Below are positions 25,665 through 36,529 of a stretch of DNA of 64,000 nt, in pieces. A model generated the notes under the pieces. That model was not told the DNA's origin, searched no databases, and saw nothing but the letters and a program-made list of their open reading frames with translations. Within the stretch, counting starts at the first letter, position 1. Each line of letters starts with the position of its first letter. This DNA comes from Trametes villosa. Taxonomy: Eukaryota > Basidiomycota > Agaricomycetes > Polyporales > Polyporaceae. The position numbers were made by a program, and so were the translations under genes. The stretch is taken from positions 62,001 through 126,000 of the forward strand of contig PUDQ02000018.1 of assembly GCA_002964805.2 (NCBI GenBank), read 5' to 3'.

Positions 25665-27943
25665 TCAGCACACGCTCACGCGCGCGACGCTCGGGTCGTG
25701 GTCGCTCGCGCGCGCACTCAGCGCGGGCGCCCAGTTGTTCACGTGCACGTGCTCGACCGCGACGCCGCGCCGCACGAGCGCGGCCGACACGAACAGGTGG
25801 TCGAGCTGCTCGCTGTTCTGGTCGAAGAGGTACGTGTAGCGCTCGACGGGCGGCACGTCCGCCGCGACGTCGAGCTCGGTGAGCAGCCCGTCGAACGCGG
25901 CGAAGACGGCGCGCGTCTGCACGTACTCGTTGCAGTCCCCGCCGACGATGATGTTTGCGTTTGGGTCGAGCGCGAGGAGATCCTTTACGAAGGTCTGTTT
26001 CGAAAGAGTTAGTGGCAGATTTGGGGGAGACGGATGGGAGGGAAACGTACTGCGACGGTCTCGACCTGGCTGATGCGCTGCTCGACGCCGCCGTTTATGG
26101 GCGGACGCTCGTCGCTCTGCGTAGACGACCCGCCGAGCTTCGCGGTGAGGTGCAGGTTGACGGTGAAGATGCGGGCGCCGTTGGATGTCTCCCATAGCGC
26201 AACGAGAGGCTTTCGGCTCGCGGTCCACGCCGCGTTCGTCGGGTCGATCCGCCCAGGGTTAAACCTGTCGTGGGCACCGCGTTAGCGGGTTGGTACATAA
26301 AGGAACAAAAAAGAGCGAACGTACGTCAGGGTTACTTGGCCGTCGGATCCAAGGATGGGCTCCGTCGCGTCGAGCGCGCCTCCTGCTGGCGGTCCGGCCA
26401 CGAGACTGAGCTTCGTCGCATTGAAGCTATACAACATACCGTGTGTTAGCTCCTGGAACTGTCTACGAGCAAGCGGGACACTCACAAGTAGGCAGTACGA
26501 ATGTTCCCTCCCGGCTCACCGCCATCTTGATCATTGACCGGGGAGATCTCGAGAGATGCATAAGTCCGCGTTGTGTTCGCGGCGCGCGCGACAGCAGCGC
26601 CGAGGGTCGCAAGGGTGACGTTCGCGGTCACCGTACCATCGTCGCCCGACCCGGAGTTATCCTGGATTTCCTGCAGGAAGACGATGTCGGGCGAGTTGAG
26701 GAAGTTCGCGATGTGGTTCGCGACTGTGGGGAGATGCGCGACCCTGGGGGAGAGGTTCTCGACCTGTACTCGAGGGCGTCAGGGTATGCCGTGAAAGCCA
26801 TGGACACCACATACGTTGTAGTCACCGATGGTAAGGGTGCAGGGATTTGAGCTGGGTCTGATGCTGGCAGGAGGGATGTTGGGATCCGGGGTTGAGAGAA
26901 CCGTGGGCGCGGTCAGAGGCAGGATAAAGTAGAAACCGAACCTACACGATCGTGATAGTTAGACCGAACACACGTAGCATGCCAAACGAAATTGAAGACT
27001 AACTGGTATGCCACGATCCCAGTGATGTCGGAGAACGTCTTGCCAACGGACACTGACGGGTTCTTCGTCCCATCCAGAGGTGTGCCGATAATAACTGTCT
27101 CGGGGTTCGCGTCAGGGACGCCGTCCGATCCTGTAAAAGTGCACGTTAGCTCCAAGTTCCAACTTCAACGCCGAAGGTGAGCTTACCAACGGTGATGGTC
27201 AGTCCGCCCCTGCTGTTCTTCCCAGTCACCTCCCAGTCACCGTGAACCCAGAACTCGCCAAAGCTGTCCTCAAAATCGAGCGCAACCGGGCTCGGCACCG
27301 TCACAAGCTGTCCTTCCAGGCTCGACCAGAAATCCATCCCGAACTCGTCCGGGCGCAGCGTCGCGTTCGTCACGCTGATCAGGCTCTGGTTGTTCGGCAC
27401 GGATAGCCAGCCATCGCTTGCGGTGTCCAGCGCACTCAGTTTCTCTGTCGGCGGGCTGCGGTCGCGCCCCAGCATGAGCGGGGTGACGGTGTGGCCCGAG
27501 GAGAGAACATCGATGTTCTTGGGTGAGTCGATCTCCGTCACGAAGAGGTTGTCCGGAGAGCCGCTCGAGCGGAACTCGGACACGACGCCGGACAGAGAGA
27601 TGAGGTCGCCGACAGAGACGGAGCCAAGGACGGTTTTCGAGCTGGAGAAGATGTTCAGGCCATTGGAGACGCGAACGTCTGCGGCAGCCGGGCCTTGGAT
27701 CCAAAAGCCCGAGGTAGACTGGCAGAATCGTTGTGAGTACTGTTAGCTGCGCAGAGCGGCGGGTGGGATTGGACGCACCTTTGCGGTTACTATGCCCGTG
27801 AGGTTGTTCACGGTCTTCCCTTTCAACGGGGAAAGGTACGCAGGGCCCTGGACGTCAGTGACACTGACTGCCTGTGCCTCCAGCGTAAACTTGACGGCTA
27901 AAGCAGCCACTGCGTACGTCGAAAGCCTCAGGCTGAACAACAT
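25665..27943 (-). CDS. Secreted endonuclease/exonuclease/phosphatase-family nuclease
   Basis: Predicted 624 aa from exons 27943-27779, 27718-27187, 27130-27004, 26941-26815, 26763-26486, 26426-26325, 26264-26051 and 25994-25665. A signal peptide (MLFSLRLSTYAVAALAV up to EAQA) is followed by a beta-rich N-terminal region of about 280 residues like that of extracellular ExeM-type nucleases (TSGFWIQGP, LISLSGVVSEFR). The catalytic EEP domain follows with all its motifs: IGDYNVENLSPR (Asn), IVFLQEIQDNSG (Glu), TVNLHLTAK, GGDCNEY (Asp/Asn), QLDHLFVS and the terminal ASDHDPSVA (catalytic His). The expected activity is metal-dependent hydrolysis of extracellular nucleic acid or another phosphodiester, plausibly for phosphate or nitrogen gain. 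The substrate is inferred. The last residues VSVC are unusual but nothing essential is missing. Confidence 0.88.
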
Positions 27944-28525
27944 GGCTGCAGTTGCTGGGGCGCGTTAGCGAGGGCATGCGCGGCGCAGAGACTTTAAGAA
28001 CTCTCTCGCGCCGGTGCTCAGGGCTCTGATGAGAACGTGTGTCACCGGCGAGAAGATAGCTGCTCAGCGACCATATGGAGCGCGGCGCGGGAAGAGCTGT
28101 AGCATGGTCGGCCTTGGTCGGGGATTCGCACAAGCCGTCAGGTCCTGTCGAGCTTGGACGTGTACATTTGGATGCCTGGCAATCATCCTCGCGCCCGGCA
28201 TGGCGTGGCGGAAAGCATGCGTGCTGCTATTTGTTGGGAGAAGCACGAGCGAGTTTAGCAGCTGATCCAACGACACCGCGCAGTCAAGAACCGCACGGTG
28301 CACAAGGCAGGAGTGCTAAGAATGGCATGAGAAAGTTGGCGTAGGCTGGTGAGAAACGATCTCCATAAACTGCGATGTGAGGAGACGGGTAAAGGAGGAG
28401 ACGGAGGAAAGCAAGCGCCTCTTGTATTGGAGGGATTAATACACGCGGATCCCGATCTTGATCCCGATCTGGCATCCCAGCTGAAGTCCTCCCGACGAGG
28501 CAAGCTCACCTTTGCACTTCATACC
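27944..28525. promoter_or_regulatory. Bidirectional promoter region (nuclease / DUF952 gene)
   Basis: 582 bp between divergent starts. No gene-like frame. An alternating GATCCCGATCTTGATCCCGATC run sits at about 28448-28470, shortly upstream of the DUF952 start. Confidence 0.4.
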
Positions 28526-28951
28526 ATGTCTACCAGCACAGACACCCCAACGTACCCTCTTCCCCGCTATGTCTACAAGATCCTGCCCGCGGCCCCGCCG
28601 ATGCCGATACCTGCCGCGCTCCCGCTGAGCGACCTCGACCGGCAAGACGGCTTCATCCACCTCTCCAACGCCTCGCAGGTGCCCATCACGGCCTCCCTCT
28701 TCTTTGCTGCACATACCACGCTCGCGCTGCTCAAGGTGGACAAGCGCCCGACGCTGCAGAAGGGCGGGGTGTACCGCTGGGTGGAGGACCTGCCTGGGTG
28801 CCCGCACTTGTACGCGCCGCGCGAAGGGGAATGGGTGGATCTCGGGAGCGAGAACGTGCAGGATTGGAAGGAGGTGAGGAGGGAGGAGGGTCAGGGGTGG
28901 GAGGCGGCGCTGAAGGCGTTGAGTGAAGAGGGGTGGCTGGTCGATGAGTGA
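28526..28951 (+). CDS. DUF952 family protein
   Basis: Intronless gene for a 141-aa cytosolic-type protein. It matches the DUF952 family along its whole length: YVYKILPA near the start, the hallmark DGFIHLSNASQVPITASLFFA, LLKVDKRPTLQKGGVYRWVEDLPGCPHLYAPRE. The family is widespread in bacteria and fungi and its biochemical function is not established. The ATG at 28526 starts the family alignment. The frame is open further upstream to 28349, but that part is unlike the family and lies in the promoter. Confidence 0.86.
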   Translation: MSTSTDTPTYPLPRYVYKILPAAPPMPIPAALPLSDLDRQDGFIHLSNASQVPITASLFFAAHTTLALLKVDKRPTLQKGGVYRWVEDLPGCPHLYAPREGEWVDLGSENVQDWKEVRREEGQGWEAALKALSEEGWLVDE

Positions 28952-29172
28952 ACGAGTGTGTGCCATTCGGTGACTGTGAGTTGACGATAAGGTGAGCGGT
29001 CTAATGATCTGTCTGACATCTCAGGTGCTTGCAGGTACGTGCGGTTCGAGTCAGAAGTTCCAAACCCAATGTAGACAAATCACCTTGGTCGCTTTTCATG
29101 TCTTCTCGCAAGCGTGAATCGCGAAGATGAAGTGCTCCTTGAATACTTCTTTTAACAGGCCGAATTCGCCGG

Positions 29173-30669
29173 CTACGAATTCGCGTCCCCATCGCTCCCA
29201 CTCCCATCTTCCCCTTCCGCCATGCTCTTCCGGATCTCCTCCTGCCACGCTTCGGCAAACTCGCCCACATTCCGCCCGCTGCTCATCGTGAGCGCCTCGA
29301 TCGGCACCATGTTATGCTGGTGCGCAGGCGCGTTACGAGCCGCCGCGGGGTGGGCCGGAGAGTCGACCACGCGCAGCTCAGGGCCCTGCGCGCGGTCGCG
29401 CGAGAGCAGCAGCTCGTGTAGCTCTTCGTACGTGAACAGCAGCGGGTCCGTGCGCGGGAGGTGCGGGTTGAAGTCGACGATGTGCCCGCGCGCGAGGTCG
29501 CGCGTGAGCAGGAAGTCGAAGGTGTCTGTTGCGAGGTGCGGGGAGCGCGGGGTATGTTCGGGGCCGAGCGCCGGTACGGGAAGGGCCGTTAGCGTTGCGC
29601 GGGCGAATCGGAGAAGGGGACGTACAGTCGCCTTGGGTCTGCTCCCACTTGCCCTTGATGTTCTGCTCCCAGAAATCAAAGACTGCCTTGGCGACCTTCT
29701 CCTGCGTCTCCTCTTCGTTCCAGAAATCGTAATAATTCGGGTCACGTTGACATATACCTGCATACAACGTGTGTTAGCGAGCTGCCTAGTGACTGGGGTG
29801 CGTAGTGCACGCACCAATCAGGTTCTCTTGCCGGACGAAACACCGGAGTTCCCTCGCGCGGTCGACGGGGTACCACTTGCGGAGGACGAGCTCTAGCTCG
29901 TACGGGCTAGAAGTGTCGTCTTCGGGCGTGCGCGCGGGCTCACAGCCGTCGAATACATGCTCGGGGGAGAGGTCGTGCTGCACGAAGTCGGAGGATTTTA
30001 GGAGCAGGTAAACGTCTGCGGGCGTGGTGCATTTGAGCGGAGACGATGCGGGGAGGATCCACGCCGCGTCCTGAGGCTTGCATCAGCTTCGAATTCGCGA
30101 CTAGTGTATCTGCTACTGGGGCCCTGTGGGGTCTGTGAAGCGGGACGTAGGGCGCGCGCAGCAATGTAGTCGCATAGTGCTAATATAGCACGGATGTCAA
30201 GGGCACGCAGCCCTGCATGGGGGAGACGGCATTCCATTGCACTCACCCTTGGAGACGAGAAGTTGAGCTTTGGGAATACGGCACCGTATTCTGCCACCGC
30301 TTCTCGGATTTTCGCGTCTAGCTCTGGGAACGCGAACCTTACAGGCTCCTCGTCCTCGTCGTTCGCGCCGTCGGCATCCTCATCGTCGGACAGGGTGGTC
30401 TCGGCAGGCCTACGCCGGTTATTGAGCCGGTGTCAATCGTATTGCCGAGTGGGACATCCGCGACATACTGACAGGTCTTCCGCGCCCTCTGGGACGAACA
30501 CGCCGTCCGAGTCCAAATAATCGCGGAAAGCTGCTGAGAGCGGCCGGATCACAGTAGATTTTATGCTGTGCGTTGCAAAGCGAGGATACCAGGACGAGAA
30601 CTGAAATGCGAGAAGAGCCTCTGGGGAGTGCGGCGGGAAGAGAGCGGGGGTGTTGACAGGGGCAGGCAT
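29173..30669 (-). CDS. CDC123: CDC123, eIF2 assembly factor
   Basis: D123/CDC123 family protein, 366 aa, exons 30669-30473, 30409-30247, 30070-29815, 29757-29626 and 29525-29173. Family members are ATP-grasp-fold proteins that bind eIF2-gamma and promote assembly of the eIF2 heterotrimer, and so govern translation initiation. Seen in order: FQFSSWYPRF, STVIRPLSAAFRDYL, GVFVPEG, an acidic loop DDEDADGANDEDEE, FPKLNFSSPRDAAWI, LVLRKWYPVDRARELRCFVRQENLIGICQRD, YYDFWNEEE, TFDFLLTRD and IVDFNPHLPRTDPLLFTYEEL. The C-terminal tail is acidic. The ATG at 30669 matches the family start; an upstream ATG at 30738 would add unrelated residues. The promoter carries a telobox-like element and is shared with the divergent DUF6534 gene. 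Confidence 0.93.
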
Positions 30670-30746
30670 GGGCGCAGTGGTGGCGGTCGTTATCCGAGCG
30701 AGAATGAGTGATCGGCGCCGGAGGCGAGTGCGGGTCAATTGGGAGT

Positions 30747-30759
30747 AGGGTTAGGGTTT
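30747..30759. promoter_or_regulatory. Telobox-like motif in the CDC123/DUF6534 promoter
   Basis: Reads AGGGTTAGGGTTT on plus, i.e. AAACCCTAACCCT towards CDC123, 78 bases upstream of the CDC123 ATG. The motif equals about two telomere-type TTAGGG units. Such boxes mark promoters of ribosome and translation genes in several eukaryotes and are bound by Myb/Tbf1-type factors. Function here is inferred. Confidence 0.5.
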
Positions 30760-30981
30760 GGGCGGATGTTGTTCGCGGAAGGACGAATGGAGCAGGAGGC
30801 GTCCACGCCCAGGGCCGGGATGGACGCGACGTCGGGCCATGGCCACCACGCCCAGTTCACACACCCGCCTTCCGCCCTCCATCGCCCAATAGCAGCCCAC
30901 TCGGGAGGCATGCCTCGCCTCTTTCTTTCCTACCGCCAACTCCCTCCGTAGCTGCGCGCCCGCTACTCCCCGCCACACACG

Positions 30982-33377
30982 ATGAGCTCGTCAGCCATAC
31001 CGGTGCCCACGGCCACCCAGCAACAGCTCACAGAGACATTCGGCGTCCTCTTGATCGGCTTCATATTCACCGTGACGCTATACGGACTGACGTTCTTTCG
31101 TGAGTGTTACGATTGAGTCCACTGCAGTCCACACATTGATCTTGACGCGCATGCAGAAACATACATCTACTACACGCGCTTTCCGCACGACGAGAGAGGG
31201 ACGAAATATACTGTGAGCGCGGCACGAACTTAGACGCGTACACGTCCTATTTATCGCGTTCATGTCCTCAAGGTCGGGCTACTATGGTATGACCTTCAAC
31301 CACGCTCCCAGGCGCTCGTGGGTGGCTGAACGAGCTCTCTTGCTTAGGGCGGTGGATACAGCAAGCACAGCTCTCAGTGAGTTCCAACTGTGACCGATTA
31401 CCATACGTGCATACTGACGCTTTATAGTATCTCACACGTACGCCCATACCAAGACGAGCGTGTGTTTGAAGCCTAACGCCCGCGCAGAGTGTACCGCTAC
31501 ATGATCACCGACTTCATACTGCCATTCCCATTGCTGGGCACAACCAAGTACGTAAGGTTCATAGATATTTGTGACCTTATTCTCATGGCAAGGCACCTAG
31601 AACCTTTATCGTGAGTCTCTCTATACGGCCGCGCATACTGCAGTCTTATATACAACATCAATTCAGGCGGAAGAAGCGCTCTCGGTGGGTTACTTGCAGA
31701 TTCGTGCAGAGATCCTCGTTAACAGTCATGTCGCAGGTATTTCTAGCGCTAATAGTACAGTGGTACGCAGGTTTTCTTACAACTGTGACGGTGTTACTGA
31801 TCGCCGGCCAGTTACTATGCATTCCGCGTATGGACAGGTTGACGCATTCGTGGCCATTTACCGTTTGCGTATATTGACTCTGGTTCTAGTGAGCGGCCGA
31901 CGATCCGTGATCCCCGCAGTCATTGTGGGTGCTCTTGTCCCCGCGTCAACATTTCTCACTAACATTGATATAGGTCGTTCTTGCGCTGACCGCCTGTGGT
32001 GAGAACTTAGCTTCACCGTGTCCACCCGTGCAGCATGACGTTGACTAACGGCTCTTGGGCTTTAAAGCATTCAACTTGGGTAAGATTCGGACCGCTCGTA
32101 CAACTGACGTTTGGCTGACCATCTACCGTAGCGAGCGTTGCAAAAATGTTGGTGCTCGATTGCGCCTCATGTCCGCTTCCACTTATACGGCCTCTTATCC
32201 AGGACAGACCAGACGTTGTTCCATGAAGTGGTCTCGAAGAGCGTTAAGGTAGGCTTTCAGAATATGTCGAGAGCGTCCTGCGACTTACAGAGCCTTTGGC
32301 GCGCGATCAGCTCACCAAGGGTATCTGCTGGGGTTTCTCTGTTGCCGCAGACGTCGTCATAGCCGCCTCGATGCTTTGGCACCTCCGCCTATCGGCCAAC
32401 CCGGGGATGGCGACGTGAGTTGATTCCGCGGTGCTCGGGTTTAATTGTTTACTGAGTGAGCCGTCGCACATTCGGCAGACCCAATGGGTGGTACGAGAAG
32501 ATTGTCGTCTTCGGCGTTAACCGCGGCACCAGTTTCGCGTACGTATCCTGCCTTGTCGTATACACTTTAGAGAATTGACCGCTTTGCGCCATACAGCGTG
32601 TTCCAGTTAGTATCGCTCATAACCGTACGTGGTCGATATGCTGCGTGAGTCCGACTCAAGCGCTCGGCTGACGGGACGACAGCTCGTGACCATGCCCAAT
32701 CAGCAACTGTGGGTCCTATTCCACTGGGTTGGAAGCAAGGGTAAGTCTCTTCGCCGAGACAATACCTCACCATCTAACAGAACCGCTTTGCAGTCTACAT
32801 GAACAGCATCCTCTCCATGTACGCACGCCAAACTCCACTTCCCCGCCGCCTGCCCCGTCTAACACACCTCCCCCGCAGGCTGAACTTCCGCAACGCGCGC
32901 CGCGGCCGCGGCGTCCCCGAAGAAGCGTCCGAGAACCAGCACGCGCGCGACAGCGACCGGCTCTCCGGCACGTTCACCACGCGCTCCGGCAGCGGCGGCG
33001 GCAACGGCGGCGGCGGGCACGACGGGACGTACAGCAGCGTGCAGTTCGACGTGCCCGGCGCGGCGGACACGAAGACCGCGGAGGCGATGGCGATTGAGCT
33101 CGCGATGCTGCGCACGCAGGGGTCGCTGGGGGCAGAGGGCGAGGCGGAGGCGGGGTCGTATGCGGATAGTGGGGATGTGAGCGTGAGTGCTTCTTGTTAA
33201 CGAGGCTGTTAAGAGAAGAGGCTGACATTGATGCGCAGAGCGGCGGTGAGAAGGCTGAGACGACGCCAGCTGTGTTCGGTGGTCCGAGGTATGTGCACTT
33301 TACTATCATTACACCCTTCGCACGCGTCATTGACGAATGCGACCTACAGCAAGCGGCGCGACATCGAGGAGGAGTGA
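30982..33377 (+). CDS. DUF6534-type multi-pass membrane protein
   Basis: A basidiomycete integral membrane protein of unknown function. The first exon (30982-31099) codes MSSSAIPVPTATQQQLTET followed by a membrane helix FGVLLIGFIFTVTLYGLTFF; exon 2 (31157-31212) gives the family string QTYIYYTRFPHDERGTKYT. Further exons are tiny: 31273-31286 (14 nt), 31348-31376, 31428-31437 (10 nt), 31488-31547 (TVYRYMITDFILPFPLLGTTK) and 31593-31610 (18 nt). Later segments give VMSQVFLALIVQCYYAFRVW, SGRRSVIPAVIVVLALTACG, LTKGICWGFSVAADVVIAASMLW, WYEKIVVFGVNRGTSFA and VYMNSILSMLNFRNARRG, the usual six-to-seven-helix order ending in the family's N-A-R motif. The C-terminal tail is Gly/Ser-rich and acidic, ending KRRDIEEE. 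Internal joins between 31610 and 32400 are tentative; order and family are clear. Confidence 0.8.
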
Positions 33378-33724
33378 GCCTCGCTAAAATGCACATAGTA
33401 CAGTGATCTGGTACTGTTTTCTTGTTTACCGCTCTCTCGCATCCGGCTCTTTCTTGGACACCGCATAATTTGTATCATGTGCATATCTCTCCCCCGTCTC
33501 GATGTATCTGTAACGTACGCATATACAGTATCTTTTGCATTTGCTACCACCCTAGTACTGACGAAGAGGGACAGCCGCTGCATAAAATGCGGTCATCGCA
33601 CACTGACTTACACAGCCCCGACAATAGGAAGGGGGAGTCAACCAAGAGCTCAACACTCTGCATAGCTGAGGGCTCTGTAGCGGGAGTAGAGAATGATTTC
33701 AACTATACTCGGGGCGCAGAACGT
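33378..33724. other. Convergent intergenic region
   Basis: 347 bp between the 3' ends of the DUF6534 gene (+) and the first P450 (-). Relatively AT-rich; no gene seen. Confidence 0.5.
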
Positions 33725-35835
33725 TTACGATTCATACATCTGGAGGGCACGCGCTATCAACCCCTCAGCCTCCTTCGACCGGGGTTTGATCGTACAGCGG
33801 CACTCCTCGGGGTACCTTGCACGCACCATCAGCAAACGAACCCCAGTCGTCCGCAATAATACTCGAGCGCGACTCACGATAGCACCCCGTGCGTCTGCTC
33901 GAACTTCAGCGGGATGGGTGCGCCGTCTATGTCGACGGGAGGGCCGATGTCGAAGACGTGTAGCACGGACGCGGTGGTAATGAAGAGCGACCCGAACGCG
34001 AAGTAGCGCCCCGCACAGATCCGCCTCCCAAAGCCGAGCGCAATTGCCGTGGGGTCGGGCGCATCGGGGTCGAGCTGCCCATCGCGCAAGAACCGCTCTG
34101 GGCGGAACTCATCCGGGTCCTCGTATACCGCCGGGTCGTGCAGCATTGCCCTAACCACGTCGCCGAGGTAGTGAGCACGACACGACACCGCGGCATGAGA
34201 GGACGCAGAACTTAAGGGAGGGCGTACCAAGCATTCGGGAGCACGGAGGTGCCGGCGGGAATGAAGTACCCATCGAGCTCGTCGTCGCGCACGGTCTTGT
34301 GTGCGATCCCGAGTGGGGCGACGACGTTCCAGCGGAACGCCTCCTTCACGATCGCGTGGATGTAGGCGAGCGCGTCGCTGTCGTGGAAGTCGGGGAGGCG
34401 GTCGGGTCCGACGACGGCGTCGAGTATGGACTGCGCTTTGTGTTGGACTGCGGGGTAGAGCGTCATCGCGACGAAGATGGCCTGGAGGATCGAGAATGTC
34501 TGGAAGAGGAGGAATGTGAGATCATAGGTCCTGGTGGCCCCGTTGGATGGATGTAAGGACGGACGGGCACTTACGGTATCGGAGCCGCCTGCGAGGTGGG
34601 TCAAAGGTTGATTAGCTTAATGCGGTTCATCAGGAGGGCCGAAGAGCTGACCGTCAACGGCTGTTGCGCACACATTCTTCAGCATATCCTCCGTTTCTTC
34701 CGAGACGTCGCGGGAGCCGGGAGTGCCCACCTTCGCCCTTGCGAGCATGTCGGTGACAATGCATGGGTGCGACTCGCCCCGTGCCTGCACAACGGGCCGG
34801 TACTATCAGCGTCAGCCCTGCTCGTCGGGAGCGGGTTATCGGACTCACCAGCATCGCCTTGGTCTCGTTGAAAAGAGCGTGCTTCAGATAATCGTTTGCT
34901 AACTTGGCTTCGGCGAAGATCTGTTGAAACCCTGCTCCTGGGAGCCAGGCAGGCACATAGCGCAGGAACGGGAAGGTCTCCACTGCGAAGCGGCCAGGAG
35001 TCGCTTTCCTGACCGCGTCCAAGGCGGCGTGGGGCATCACTATACGCTCATCATCTTCGCTGACGATTTCGATGCCATACGCGACCTTGATGATCGTCCC
35101 CGTGAATAAGCTGGGCAAGATCAGCTAGTAGGAGAACGATAGAATGACCGGAGCAAAGGCTCACTGTTTGATGTGGTCCTTTAAACGATCGGGAGACTTG
35201 TGGAGCTTGCCGAGGAACTTGTGTGCCTCCACTAGCTGCACAGGGTAATATCTAGAAACCGCCCCCGGATTGAAAAACTGCCAGAATTCGCGCCGATGTT
35301 GTCTCCATCGCGAACCGTATGGGAAGAGGCCGAAATTCGAGTCTTGTCCGGAGCTAACAGCGCGCAAGGTAAGTATTACACGAGGTGTAAGCCGCGTCTC
35401 CTCCTGTCACTGCGAGTAGATCCGACTCACAGTTTTATCACAGGACTCGAGGGTCGATCTGAAGTAATCGCCGAATGTCTACCAAGGAACTCGTGGGCCA
35501 TCTTTGCGCTGCCGATGACGAGCAGGCCTTGGCTAAATACCCGCACGTATATGAGGTCACCTGGAGAGCATGATTGGGATGCCGATTGGCGCAGAAATTG
35601 AGCAGTACTCACCATATTCCTTGCCCATGTTCCGGAATCCCAGCCAAGGCCTGATTCCCGGCAGACCGAACACATTTCCAACGAAGGGCAGAGGCCGGGG
35701 ACCTGGGGGGAGCGGCAGGCCTCGCGAGCGTGCTCTCCAGTCGAGGAGCGACCGCAAATAGACCAGGAGGGTGACACAGACGATAACGGGGAGCAGGGTG
35801 GTATATGCGGGGATAGACAAAGTGAAGACTCCCAT
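33725..35835 (-). CDS. Cytochrome P450 monooxygenase (tandem copy A)
   Basis: Membrane-anchored haem-thiolate monooxygenase of a class multiplied in basidiomycetes, often annotated as O-methylsterigmatocystin oxidoreductase-like. The N-terminal anchor is MGVFTLSIPAYTTLLPVIVCVTLLVYL-type, followed by the proline-rich hinge LPLPPGPRPLPFVGN, WRQHRREFWQFFNPG (C helix), FLRYVPAWLPGAGFQ, the I-helix GGSDT, the K-helix KEAFRW, FRPERF and the haem loop ALGFGRRICAGRYFAFGS with the axial Cys. A short last exon gives YPEECRCTIKPRSKEAEGL and the stop at 33725. The start was set by alignment with copy B; an upstream in-frame ATG at 35874 exists. A TATA element lies about 66 bases upstream. Substrate unknown. 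By eye the protein is about three-quarters identical to copy B, so this is a recent tandem duplicate. Confidence 0.9.
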
Positions 35836-35898
35836 AGCGGAGACAGTAGTAGCGGAAGGCAGTTCACTGAGCACGACATTACTGCCGCTCGCAGTGCG

Positions 35899-36175
35899 AC
35901 TTTATACCATGGCCTAGGCATCAGCTACGCGCAGTGGCTCCTCGTGGAAGCACCGACCCAGGGCCCGGTTGAGCGGGCGGCCATTCACATTGTTCAGCCT
36001 GCAATAGTACGTAGTACGTGATGTCAGCTGAATGAATCGTGGGAGGGACAAGATACCAGGCCTACCCCACGGGATGGCGACCCATACCCTTTCTGGATTG
36101 CAGGGTGGATCCGGAGAATACCCTATCACCACTGACATCAGTAAATTGAAGGGTGCAAGGTACATATGGCTGGAA
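35899..36175. repeat. Duplicated P450 promoter block, copy A
   Basis: Homologous to 38662-38922. Shared landmarks in order are GGTATAAAG (minus), a GC-rich block CAGGGCCCGGTT then AGCGGGCGGCCATTC at about 35957-35986, GATGTCAGCTG, and CAAGGTACATATG at the far end. The tandem duplication therefore carried about 270 bp of upstream DNA. The best-kept block is a candidate regulator binding site. The remaining spacer to 36529 shows no gene. Confidence 0.65.
35901..35906 (-). promoter_or_regulatory. TATA box of P450 copy A
   Basis: TATAAA on minus, 66 bases upstream of the ATG at 35835. The same element in the same context precedes copy B. Confidence 0.65.
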
Positions 36176-36529
36176 CGAGACATATACCACTACGGGGTAA
36201 AGTACTCACACGGCAAGCTTCACTGGTCGGCTTGCACGACTTGTAAGGTAGGCTGACGTCTGGACTTCGACAACCGGATGGGGATACCCGAGGTCCGCAT
36301 TCCGTTGGGCCTGGTCCGCTTTGTGTTGAATGGTAGACGACATCGTGAGGATGGCTATGTATAAATTAGCTAGGCCTTGGCTTAGTCCTCGCCCGGCGGA
36401 CTGAGCGGTGGACCGCGGTGACGACCCGCTGAGACTGTTTGTCATGAAGCACAACTATCAAGCGCGAGATCATAACAACAAGAGAGAGAGTTGATTACTC
36501 CTCTACTCATACAGCACATGGCAACACGT

